Shown here in pieces: positions 34,381 to 47,000 of a DNA stretch of 64,000 nucleotides. The stretch is from assembly GCA_036785705.1 (NCBI GenBank), contig JAWUZG010000359.1, positions 186,001 through 250,000 on the forward strand. The letters are read 5' to 3'. The notes under the pieces were generated by a model. That model was not told the DNA's origin. It did not search any database and saw nothing but the letters and a program-made list of their open reading frames with translations. The stretch is from Acanthornis magna (Eukaryota > Chordata > Aves > Passeriformes > Acanthizidae). A program made the position numbers and the translations under genes. Position 1 is the first letter of the stretch. Each line of letters begins with the position of its first letter.

Positions 34381-34890
34381 TGTTAAAATAGATTGACAAA
34401 AGTCAGGCCAATTAAAATAATTTGGTTTATTGAGCAAACAGTCAGCAAACAAAACAGCGCTGGGCTGCCGGGGAGTCTCCGCTCCACCACGGCAAGCGAT
34501 TTCCCCTCCCATAGTCTCTGGTTTTATCCCCTTCTTCTTCCTGGTATACGTAGATCTTCCTGTAGTACTCTGTGTCTGCGCGGCCTGTTGCTAGGGGATC
34601 TTCTGCCTTTTGGTGGTCGTGAGGCTGAAGGCCGTAGTCTTCCTCCGATGTTCTTTTTAGTAATCTTACACAATAGGGAGGGGGCTTTACATCACCAGAT
34701 AGGTGGTCCTGACATTATTTAATTATCTGCTTCTTCTGAGGGTCTTGTGGTTCTGGCATTTCTTAATCATCTGCTCCTTCTGACTTAGCTTAGGCAATCT
34801 CTGTTTCCTTTCTTGGCTTTTATTTCCTTTCTTGTCTTTTATTAGGCAAGGTTAGTTCCTCTTGGCTTTTATTAGACAAGTCATAAGCCT
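34381..34890 (-). mobile_element. Probable LTR, family unassigned
   Basis: On the minus strand an ATAAAA-type TATA-like word (in ggggataaaacc) is followed about 100 bp on by AATAAA (34431-34426), and the element ends CTATTTTAACA, a CA terminus at 34381. The distal boundary is uncertain and no target duplication was found. A cluster of tttatt/attag words near 34,810-34,880 may belong to it. Confidence 0.45.
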
Positions 34891-35957
34891 TCTTAAGCAA
34901 AGTTCAATTAACAAACACAAGACTATTGATTACAATTTCTAACAAGATTTGATTAACAAACTCAAAGCTATTTATAACACTGACCATCAAAAAACCAAGG
35001 CACATTGCAAATATTATGGGGTGTGAAAGTGAAACTATTGGTACAAAACTGAGCCCCACAGGTTGAAAGCTAATGAAAAAGCAATTGAAGTTGTGCTTCT
35101 TAAGTAAGAGCCTCTCAGTTGTTCTAGAAGTCTGTAAAGAGGGGATGTAACAGCTCTCATTGACTTTTCTCTTAGGCTTATCTGCCCAATCTTTGTCAAT
35201 GCAATGTAAAAGCATTTTGTTAATGCTAATTTAAAATCTTAGCACACAGAGTACTTGAAAAGTAATTTGTGGATTGGGTTTGCTGTTTGTTTCTTCACAC
35301 CTTGAGAATATTTTTGTTTTGGAAGATGCAAAAGTTCAGCTTTTTCTTTTTTTTTTAACTGCAGCTTACAAAAGGAATAGATATTGCATTAAAGTTTTCA
35401 AGGCATGTGTGGGCAAAATTTTTCTTTTCTCAGGTATTTCTCCCTGGAGTGAAGAAGAGGGGGCAGTGGTTCAAATGAGCAAGGAGGACTGAAGAGGCAA
35501 TGCAGGTTATGCTTGTCTAAGGTAGTGGGTTTTAAAATCCAAAATCCAGCTTGTTATCTGAGTTACTGCAGTGCCTGAAGTCTGTGGAGTTGTGTCCCTG
35601 TAGAGTGTGCCCACACTCTCTGCTTTCAGCATGGATTCAGAGCAGAACAGCCTGGGATTTGCTGCTCTGGAGCGTCCAGAAGTGAGAGCTCTGCTGCTGT
35701 TGAACACAGCTTGGGTCTCTAAATCCCTTTAATGGCTTTTGAAAAATACAGTTTGTTGGTGCCTTATCATCTAAGTGTACTTCTTGATAATGATGCATGA
35801 ATAAAACCCTTGTTTGAGCACCAGGTTGTGTTTGTTATATGGCTACTGTTTTGTAGTTGTTAATTTAGTTGGTCTATCAGTGGCTGGCACCCAAGCTGAA
35901 ATGTGCATGTCTTTTTGTTATGTTTATAACAATTCACACTAAAATGTCTTGGTTGTT
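34891..35957. other. Unassigned AT-rich sequence
   Basis: No recognised gene or repeat. Part of 34,890-35,220 could be internal sequence of the preceding LTR element. Confidence 0.4.
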
Positions 35958-36195
35958 TTGGTGGGGGGTTTTTTGTTTTGGTTTTTTTTGGTGGGTTTTA
36001 TTTTTTTTCTGTTTTTTTTTGTTGTTGTTTTTTTTGTTGTTGTTGTTTTTGTTTTTGGTTTTTTTGTTGTTGTTGTTTGTATTTGGGGTTTTTTGGTTTT
36101 TGTTTGTCATTTGTTTGGTTTTTGTTTTGTTTTGTTGTTTTGTTGTTTTCTTGGTTGTTTTTTCTTTGTTTTGTTTTGTTTTGTTTTTTGTTTTT
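35958..36195. repeat. T-rich (TTTTG/TTG)n low-complexity tract
   Basis: About 240 bp of gtttt, gttgttg and gttttgtttt units. The Phe/Val/Leu frames across it are translated repeat. Confidence 0.9.
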
Positions 36196-38029
36196 TACAT
36201 AGCACAGTTGACAATGTAGACCAGAGTTGTTAATTTCTTTCGATTCTGTTTTTCTTTGAGCCTAAATGAATCTTAAACCAAGAGCAGTGTGCATTAAAGG
36301 TACATGGTACCCAAATACTTCAAAATTAGGTGTTTTCCCCCCATATTGATTGGTTGCCTAGAAACCCAGAGCTGATTTGAGCAGGTGTTGCAAAGTCTGC
36401 TGGCAACTTAAAACATCAATAATGCAGAGAATGGGGAGCTCTGTCTGCTCGGTGGCATCAGTGGGTATGAAGCATGAGGATTTGATTTACAATTGAAACT
36501 CTATCTCCATATTTTTATGTGGATTCATGACAGTATTTGCAATTACAGCCTACAAAGTCCTTCCTAGCAGAAAACTTGGGAAAACTTGGGAAAACTTGTG
36601 TGACCAGTTGGATTGTAAGAATTTGTGCTAGAAATATGCAAAGTTCCTTTCTTTTCTCTCCAAACTGTGATGTGCTAATGTTGCCAAAATAGGTTCTTTC
36701 ATGCTGCTGTGCCAGAGGCCAGTCCACACACAGAGCTGAGGTATTTTACCAAATATTTACAGTTCTGCACAGAGGGAGTGCTGGGTGGCAAATCCTACAA
36801 AGCCAGCACACCAACTATCAAAGCTTTTTACTATCTCATACAATTTACCAAAGGAAAAAATTCATTTTTATTGGCTACAACTTACATAACTTTCTGAGTA
36901 GTTAGTATTCTGTCTTCCATTGTTTAATGATTCTCTTGCTTCTCATGCTAGTTAGTCCACATGCTCTTTCTCTTCTTTTGTGTCACTGGGTTTCTTGGGT
37001 CAGTGGTTGCAAGTTCACACTTCGGGGAGTTGGAGCTGATTTCAGGAGTTGGTTTTAGAAGTTTTTCCCTTATCTTGGGAGTTCTTCCAGGTGTTCGTGT
37101 GGCCTGTAAATCTGCATTTGTTGTGTGCACTGTCCGTGGGCATCCTTCTTCCGAAGCTTTGTTAACCTCCCCCTAGGTGTGAATTTATTGAAGCATGCCA
37201 AGCCCTAAACCTTAACAAAGCAATTCTACCACCAAATAATTTGTCTTTCTAGCATCTGGACATCCCTGAGCTGCTCTCTGTTTTCATGGATTGAATCTCC
37301 TTTCCAAGCTGTTTAGGCTTGAAAGTACACAAAGATCAAACATCAAAGAACATAATTTCTTAAGAAAATTTTACATATTCCACATTTTGCAACACTGATG
37401 AGCTATAAAAACATTGATATCTGTTTGCCTGTGGAAATAACGCTTATCTCTCAGATTTTGAGTATTTTAGCTGGGGAAGATCTGAAATGAGACTTCAACT
37501 TTGTTTCATGTATGATTCTGTTATGTATTCAAGGAAACTCTTTTTGAACCTCAACAGTTTTTGAGGAAGTTTCAAGGTATTTGGTATCTTTTAATAGCTT
37601 AGTAAAGTTGGATGGCTCAAAAACGTCTCTAGAGTAATGCTGTAAAAAAGAGGATTAATCAGTGAGTTTGACTTGCTGGAGGGGCCTGTGTTGAGGTTGG
37701 TTGTGGTGGCCACAGTGGTGCAGCTGTCTAAAGGTAACAGATCTCTGCTGGATTCAAAGTGATTTGGGGGAGTGACACTGTTCCCTTCTGACCACTGTGA
37801 GAGATGAATCACAGGAATGACAGCTGTGAGTTTAAATCTGAATCTTCCTGATGCCATGTATTTTAACTTGGGCATAGTTGTTCAAATCAGTGAACTGCTA
37901 GTACTGAGTTGCCATATGATGTATTCCCCGAATCTTGCCTTGGTTGAAATGTTCTGTCTAGGTTTGCACAGGATGCGTATTTCTTCATTTTGTAGATATG
38001 TGACTCTTAACAGCTTTTCTTTCTTACAG
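36196..38029. other. Unassigned sequence upstream of the first recognised FBXO15 exon
   Basis: No CpG island, initiator exon or repeat family recognised, although a 5' FBXO15 exon is expected somewhere upstream of 38,030. Confidence 0.45.
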
Positions 38030-41000
38030 CTAGGTTAAGGACCTTTGCTGCCAGGCCTGGGGAATGTTCTGAGACCAAAAATGCTGGAATTAAAAGTCTG
38101 TATTCGACACCTACCATAAAACCAAAACCAAATGCGTGCGTTGAGAGGTGAGTATGTCTTTACACAAGGAGTAAGAGTGGAAGAGTGGAAGTGTTGGCAC
38201 ATTGAAAGTTTTGGCACATTGCCTCTATGTTTATGCAACTAAGATTCTGAATGTAATACAATCATTGAGGTATTGGCATTATCATGCTACTCTTTAAAGC
38301 TCTCTGCTTCTGAAATAATGCTATAAATCAAGTGTTGCAAATAACAGTAGTAAAAGGACGAGAGCCACACCTGGGGTGTTGACTTTCACAGCACCTTGTC
38401 TTTTCAGCAGTGATTTGACCGTAATCAACGCTTGAGAAAATCAAAGTATAAAATCCATGTATTTTAAACTCCATGTAGTTACAAGGTACTGCTCAAATGG
38501 TACGAGGTTTCTATCTGTTAATACAAAAACCATGTTGGCTCATCTCCAGGGTATGTTCTGCTTGTCAGGCTTAGACTGGCGCTTTCATTTTCCAAAGCTT
38601 TCCAGAGGCACAGAGACATTGACATTTTCAGGATGCCACTTGGCTCTTGCTTTGAAGTTCGCATCTTTCTTTTGACATAAATGAGAATTGTGCGAGACCC
38701 CTGAGCACATAGCGTTTGAAGATTATGATGAGGTAGAGCATGATCATTTCTGTCCTGGTGCATCTTGAGATGGGACACCACAGTCAAGAGGGAGAGTGAA
38801 TATATCTGCAGTTTTGGAAAAGCTGGTCGTTGTGGAATAAATGTTAAAGTCACGGTACGAGCAATAAGAAACTGAAGCTAAATGAGGTAGTTTCATGGCA
38901 AATTGGGTTAAAGTTAACAAAGTTTAATGAAAATGCAAACCCATAACTTTTCATGTAATAGTGCTATGCCACTTGAATAAGTTTTGATTAATTGTTTTAG
39001 GCAAATGCCACATACTGGAGACTGAAAATAGAACCCAAATTCCAGTTTAACTCTTCAGGTGACTTTTGATTCCTCTTCAGGTGATTTTTGATTCATCTAT
39101 TTACAAGCTGCTGGTTTCCACCTCTTCTGTTTTTCTCTGGTTTGAAATTAAAATTCTCTGCCATTGCAGTTTCCGGAGTTTGCAGGCAAGTGTAACAGTA
39201 TTCGTCTCTTGTTTCCCAGCATGCCATCAGAAATGCTGCTGAAGGTATTTTCCTATTTGGATCCTGTGTCCCTGTTGTCTGCCGGTTGTGTGAATAAGCG
39301 CTTCTATGACCTGGCCAGTGACCAGTAAGGAAGAGGGAAGGTTTCAGTCATGCCCCAGTTGTAGTTATCTGAGTTATGAGTCTTTCTAATTTAGTTTCTC
39401 TGATGCCAGAGCACTGATGCTTGTACCTGTGTGCAGTTACTCTGCCGAAATTGCACTGCATAGCCCACAGGATGTGTTGCATGGAATTCTAGCTGTGCAA
39501 GCCCTGTTGTTTAATGGGAGTTATGAGGCAAAAACTAAATCCAGTGCTTTGAAATGTTGCTATTAGCACTTTTTTTTTGTTTTAAAACTTGCATATATTT
39601 GTTTGTATTCACATGCACTTGCACAAACTTTTCTGCTCGAGTGATCCTAACTTGTGTGTCACCAGTAGCTTTGTGGAATGGTCATAGCTTTCACCATTTT
39701 GAAGTTCTGCTTATTTAGTTCTTTCATCAGGTTTTTGTAGAGGGGTTGATTCAATCAAATGATTCACTAGTGGTTTTTATCTGTTGCTCTGTTGGTCAAA
39801 TTTTGGTGATTTCTAAATTGAAACCAAAGAGATGAAGATAAATACTGACACTTTTTGTCTAAGGATTGCTTATACAGAGTACACCAATTGCTCCTACCGG
39901 TATCACGACAATTTTGTGAAAGGAAAAGGAGGAGAGACCCGGGTTGATATGTGATAACTAGGATGTCTGAGTATCCTTTGATTTTCTAGGATTGTACTGC
40001 ATTAGTGTTGTTTGAATGAGAAAATGTCTTCCTGTATAGGAAGTTGCTGCATCCAGTATGAATCCGTTTTCCCTTATTTGCCAAAACTTATACAGTCAAT
40101 TGGTTTACATTGGCTTTGACACCTTTAGAACCGATGAATTTAAAGGGAAGACTGTAATCCAGATGTATGTTTTGAGATTGTCAGCAGGTCAGTGTGGATA
40201 AAAATTGCATAGTTGACACAAATTATCTTAGTATGCATTTTCCACTTCAGGGTGGTAAGGCAGGATGAAATCACTGTGGCTGCTCAGGGCAGGATGATTT
40301 ATTTGCCTCCATCTCGATGATGTCTGTTTCCATTTTCTGCTCTCAACAGAGATTAGAAAATGTGCACAAATGGGACTTGAGGATGAAAGGGCAGTGATAC
40401 TTTCCTAAACATTTGTGATTCCAGGTCCTCGTTCGTTTTCTCCTCTGTCTCCCTACCCTAACTGAATTTTTGAGCTTGAACTAATTTCTTTGGTTGCACA
40501 GCACTGTTTTTGGAAAGGAAGAAGCAATATATAACTGAGAGTGAGGACAAGGATGGTAGGTATTTGTGATTAGTCTGTCTTCAGTCAGCTAAATTGCTGA
40601 ATCTGTAACTTCAAAATGCAGGAAATGCCTACTGCTAAGCGCTGTCTTTTCAGCATCATAGAGTAAGATGCGGAGTATGTCTCTCCAAGAAAGAAAGGAT
40701 GGAGGGGAGGGGGAGTTGGGGAGGGGTTTCTAGTTAACAGGAGACTTTCATAGCAGGTTATTTTACTGGACTTTTTAGGCTGATTAGGACCAGTTGGATG
40801 ATAGCTCAATTTGCCCCAATGATTGTATGTCAAGCACATCTCTCCTTTGTTTACATTGCCGGACAGTTCTAAACCACTTTGGGGTTAAAAAAGAACTTCC
40901 CCTCTCCATCAGAAATGTTTTGTGCTATCTGGTAACTTGGTTGCCTTTCCTGGTCTTAAAAGAGAAGTGTCTGATATCTTTGTTGTGGGTAGGAGGCAAT

Positions 41001-44000
41001 GTGGGATGGATTCAGTCCTTGAATGCTTTCAGGAGAGGGCAAAATGCAATACAAAGCATAGCAGCGTAAGTTTGCCTGGGGATGAGTGAGGATTGGTAAA
41101 GGTAGTCTTGCCAATTAATGGTAGAAAATGTCTCTTGAGAATTTGTTGCCCTTCCCATTAATTTTCTTTAGTGCAGTTATGTGAAGTGTATGTCTGGCAC
41201 TTTAAAATTAGAAAACTTACTGGAAACCTGCATTCACAGATTATTGTTCGAATTCTTGTCGGTTCCTGTATTCAGTATTCCATGAACTGTCCTAGAGATA
41301 CTGAAATGTGCTAGAGGGCTGAAATGTGACCTCCTAGTTTTCCTGGCGTGAAGGAGATGAACCCATCATTACTGTCACATGTTTCTTTGTCTTCAGAAAG
41401 TCATGTCTTCTCTGAGCTTTTCCAAAGAGTGAAGAAGGGATTGACGTGACTCTGGTAACACCAAGCAAAGGTGTGAATCTGATTGTCCTCCTCCACTCCA
41501 CTTTCTGCTGTATCTGTGTGAGAAACTTGAAGTGTACAGATTACCTTTGTTGAATAAAAGGTATTAAAACACTTTCTCCACTAGCTGATTTTCTGTGAGG
41601 AGGATGCATCATTGTTTTGGGGTGGAATTTTCAAAATTTACTGCTTAACCTTTATCAGTTTTCACTTCCATTGCTGACTATGGCTCTGCTGTCGCTGAGC
41701 TTCATCCTGGATCCCATATTTTGAAGAAGGCAGACAAGACTGTTTTTGTGCTAACATTGTGCTAACATTGTGCTAACATTTCAGCTTGGTGGTAGCTGAG
41801 ATGTGTGTATAAAAATTGAGTGACTGTTCTTGAAATTTATTCCTCTTCATTCTATTTTTATTTTCAGTGGACTTTGGCTGAAACTCTATTCCAGTGCTTT
41901 GCAACCAAAATGGACAATGTGGAAAATGAAGCCTAAACAACCAGAAACTGTTTCTTTGGGCTGTGATGCTCTACATAATAAGAACCCTGGGTACTGGAAG
42001 AATGAATCCATCTTCAAACAGACATCTGCCTTCAAAACGAGAGTAATGCTTCTCGCTAAACCTCTAGATCCTTATACAGGTCTTCCATTTGTGAGCAAAG
42101 AAGCTATGAAGTAAGCAATGCCTTGTCACAAAGAGATTTACTTGAGAAGAATGTACAAAATATTAATGGCTTGGGGGTATAGAAATAGAGCTATAAAATG
42201 GGAAGATGCGATGATAATCTAGAAATTGCTGAAACTGAGGAACATAAGTAGCAGTTAGTAGAAATATAAAACTGTTGAAAGCATAGTTTAACTGTTGTCA
42301 CTTTGGGAATTTTGTTTTAAACACCCCTCTCCCCTCTCAATTCCTAAATAACAGTGTCTCTGGCTTGAGTTGGGTAATTGCACTGAAGGACAAAAATGGA
42401 AAAGAACATGTAATGGAGAAGCCAAAGCTATCGTTTAAGGACACATCAGTTACCGTGCTTTGGTATGGTAGAGACTGGCTGTGCTTAGACATCCTGTCAA
42501 CCCTAAAACTGTATGGAGTTACACCATTGCTTCCTCCTCTGAGCAGACCTCCCAAAAAGAAGGGGTGAGTTTTAACTGAGGATTTTTGAAGATTTTTTGG
42601 GTGTGACTGGTGGATAATGTGTCTGTAGGAGCTGTCTGACATTGGTTTGACTCAACAAGTTAGCTCGTTGTTAGAAAGCTTCCCTGTAGTATTTCTTCCT
42701 ATATTCTTCTCTTCATTGGTAGAGCTTTTTAGCAAGAAATAGCTGTGGGTAGGTAGGGTGTGGCAGTCGGAAGATGTCGTGCTGTACGGAAAGATAGGAC
42801 CCCTCCCCAGGTAGCCAATAGCGTTTAGTTTATGATGTAAGCAGACCGGTGTGACGTTGTAACCAAAGTTATATAATGCGGTGCTAATCACCAATAAATG
42901 CCATTTGCCGTCCACCACATTGGTGTCTGTGAGCTGATGGCCCGAGCGGCTGGGGGTTGGCCGCCGTGCCATTCCTGAACCAGGTTGCCACACCTGAAAA
43001 GGCAGCAAATAGCATAATCCAACAAGCTATGGCATTAATTCATAGGTTAATGTAGGTACTGGCATGTGATATTCAGGCTGAGAGGTCCTGACTTGGAAAG
43101 CTGGGTTTAAGGCATAGACACAAATGAGCATGAAAGAAACATGTAAATCTAGGAGAATTTATTGTGAGAAACTTAGCTTGGAAAATGTCATCAATATTTA
43201 TGTGGCTACAGTCAGGTAATCTATGTTGTTAAAATTTATTTTGTGTCTGATAGGTGTGCGTGTGAGTTTATGGAACTTGGTGTTCAACTATGTGTGCAGT
43301 CTTCAGTGCATGCATATAAAAACACCAGTCCACAGCATATCTATTGTTTCTTAGCTTAAGTGTGTACAATAGGTTTTTTTCATTATATTCTGAGAAGATA
43401 CTGAAACGAAAAGTGTCTATTTGAGGTGTTTGGTTGCTGTTAAGGAGTTCTGCACACATCTGGAGTCTATGTGTACAGTATGTGCAGTATCAGCTACACG
43501 CTTCTTACACAAAGCCCCTAGTCACAGAGCTCTGAAAAGAGGGAATTGTTCACCTACAAAACACCTGGTTCCTCAAGCAGAAGCAAACTATTTGCTTGAG
43601 AAATAAATAAATCAAAAGAAGGCTTTTGTATAAAGTCAGCTGAAAAAGTCTTGCAGTCAAATTATGTGGGAAATGTAGTTGTTTTACCAAGATGATGATT
43701 CATATGTAGTAAATTATTAAAAAAATAAAAGCTTGCAGGCAGTTGGTGTATTTATTTCACAGAACTGTAAGTTTTTAGAGATTGTGAATATAGATGAAAG
43801 GAGTGGTTTCACCAATTTCAATATATCCGTGTTAAGACCGTAAGGCAGTAGTGCAGGGAGTTTAGGAATGTTCCTGTATTAATATGAGCCTGATTGACTT
43901 AAAGATGGGAAGGGTTGAGGTTGATTAGGAAGAAGCTTTTTACTGTGAGGGTGGTGAGACACTAGAGCAGGTTGTGTGGGGAGGTCGTGGATGCTCCATC

Positions 44001-47000
44001 CCTGGTGATACTACAGTGATACTGCTGGGAAATCTAGGAACTGTTTTGGATATGATAAGAGCCTAAGTTGGAAAAGGGTTTGAGAAAGACTTCTTTCTTC
44101 ATTCTGAATAGGTAATGCAAACTCTGCTTTCTGCTCTTTCTTTTTAATGCATCATTGGTTCATAAGATTGTCCATGAACTTTTATTTAGGAGTGTTTTGG
44201 AGCTAAATGGCTTTAATTGTAGGCAAAATTGTAGGCAGAAAAAAAATTCTGAAAAAGGAAGGCTTCCTCTAAGAAAAACAATTTATTATATGTGCAATTT
44301 GGTCCTTTCCTTTGAATTTTGCTTCTGTGGAAGAAAAATTTACCTTAGTAGCTTGCTTGACACTGATAAATGTTCAGTGATTCTATCTAGTACCAATAAA
44401 GTATCAAAAATGAATTGGAAAGTAATTCTGTGGTATTTTGAAAAATTGGGCAAGCACATAAGTTCTTTTTTTTTAAGAGTGTTTTAGAAGATCATATAGT
44501 GGTTTTGCTTCTTTTCTTGTTGGGGTTGAGATCCTGCTAGTGCACTGTAGTTGTTTGAATGTGTAGTTTATGGCTCTGCATGCCAAATGCTTTCAAAACC
44601 ATTCTCATCCTGTGCTGTTGCTCAGACTTAAGCCAGTCAGTTAAAAATGAAATTAGGCTGAACTTTTACATGAATAAGGAGACATAGCCTTTTTCCTGCA
44701 TTCTGCGTGTTCTTTCCAAAGACCTCGTCGATTTGCCTTGATTGCTGAATACAGTCTTGCTAATGTGACTGAAAGCAGTGTAGCAGTTGGTGCCGATGAG
44801 CTTGTCCAGCTCTTCAGTCTGAATCCAGGATTGTTAGGAGGAAATTGGAAGGTAAGATAACATTATGTTTCAATATTTTATTATGACTTGAAGGAATAGA
44901 TTTTTTTTTTTGCCTTGTAGTTTGGATTTGGGGAGGGTTTTTTTTAATTTGTTTTTTTTCCTTTGGATTTTGAAAGCTCTTTTCTAAACTAGTAACAACC
45001 AAATGCATGTAGGGACAGCTAGAAGACGATTTATTGTATTCTAAAATGTAGGAGTATATATACTTTTCAAAAGGTTCACTTCTAATTCAAAGATCAGTTA
45101 TGTAAGATACTAGATTAAATACTGCATTCAGTTTTATTTGTTTTGCAGTCTTCACATGCCCAAGTTTGATATCCTAGAGTAATTTTAAATAGAATGGTTG
45201 GAGGACAGATGTGCTTCTTCCTCTGATTCGTGCCATGCCCTGTGATGAGTTCCCACCTAGCAACTTAGCTTTCATCTCCATCACCAGGTAGCTATATCCT
45301 GCTCCAGCAGTAGGAATGCTTTAAATTGTGCCCTTTTGGGGGTATTACATTCTTGGTATTAAGAGCCTAACTTAAGCATTTAGTCTCTGTAGGGTGGGTG
45401 TAGAGATGAATGTCTTCAGAGGGCAGAACGGAACATCTGAAGCAGACTCCTATGCAAAAGGAATTGGCATTTTGCACGGAATGCACGGGGACCTCAGTGT
45501 CTGCCTGCAGCTGCACAGGGCTGGGCGCTGTGGAAGCCTATCTCAGGTGTTCTGCTCTTGGTCTGAATTCAGAGGTGGCAGCCCTTTCTTCCTCCCCTCA
45601 GCCATGTTATTGATGAAGGTTTAGCCTGTCTGGCACTGGCCAGGAACTTTCCTAGGGAGCCTATGAATAGTTCCTCCAAGCTGTGCCTAATTTGCAGCTG
45701 CAAACATGCTGTGCACAATCTGGAGGCAATGTTTAAAAGCACAGACGGACTATTTCTTTCACTCTTTAAGGTAAGACTGAAAGTCCATTTCCTAGAAAAC
45801 TGACCTGCATGAGTCTGTTCCAGGTTGTCTCAGTCTGTGAAAAGCTCTGATAAACCAACAGCCATTTCTCTTGTATCTTCACAAGTTTAGTAGGCTGGTG
45901 TCCCTGTGTTGTTGGCTCAATGGTCTTGCTCATGCATTGGCCCCTCCCACGCTTGGAAAGAGATTTCTTTCAGCACCTGGAAATGGTTCTATCATAACAA
46001 AGTTCCACATAGACATTAAGAATTGTGTGCTTCACTCTCGTGTATTTCCCCTGCTTGCTTTTCTGAGCAGCAGTTCTTACTCTCTGTGTAGGCAGAGGTA
46101 GTTAGTAACTAGGTAGTTAACTGTCAGAGGGTGAAATAATTGTAAATGCCACATATCTTGGTTTTTTGCACATAGCTGCATAATAGAAACCACAAACAGG
46201 TTACATGGGCCTCCTGGTATTTGGATAAAGAAAGACTGAGAAACTATGTGTTTGATAAATCTCCCTTGTTATATCTTCTATAGCTGTAATGTTGTACTAT
46301 GAAAATATAGAAGTAGTTAAGAAGCCAAAAGTTTGATTAGGGGATGTCATTTTCTGGTAACGCAGAGAGATGAAAACAGTAGTCGCCCACATTTCAGGAG
46401 AGTAATAGACTTCTGGCAGTGAATAATTTTCCTATTGACTTAGGTGTTTGTAAATGTATGACTTAAAAAATACATTTAAAGAAAAAAAGCTGACTTCCTA
46501 GCATTCTGTGTTCTTGAAGTAAATACATACCTCTGTCTCTATTTAGTTTTCACATTTATGTTTTCTTTAGGCATCTATGGAAGGTTATGTTCCTAATGTT
46601 TTCCCAGGAGCACATAATCTGGTGAAGACATCCAAGGTTTTACTTTGCAATTCACCATTTCTCTTGAGTAATTCTGTACCCCTCACTGATGTTAGCCCTC
46701 TTTGCAAATAGTTCCTTACCTATGAAAATAAACTTGATGCTTCAGTAGTTGGGAGTAAGTGCTGTTTGATTCTGTTTAGGTACCTATTTTAAAGTGGAAA
46801 GTAGAAGTTAGGGAAGTACAATTCTTGGATTGCTCTCATAACTTTTGCCCTGGCATAGCTAGTTTCCCTCTCTTTCTCCATAAGATAGAAATGCTCTAAT
46901 CTTTTTTTATATATTCTGTACTCTTGTGAAAAGACACTAAAGGTTTTAGGAGTCCAAATGTTAGAGCAAGGCATTACTAACATTATTACAGTAACTGGCA

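Noticed and set aside
35869..36233. Hydrophobic Phe/Val-rich frames resembling membrane segments
   Set aside because: Encoded by a TTTTG/TTG low-complexity tract.
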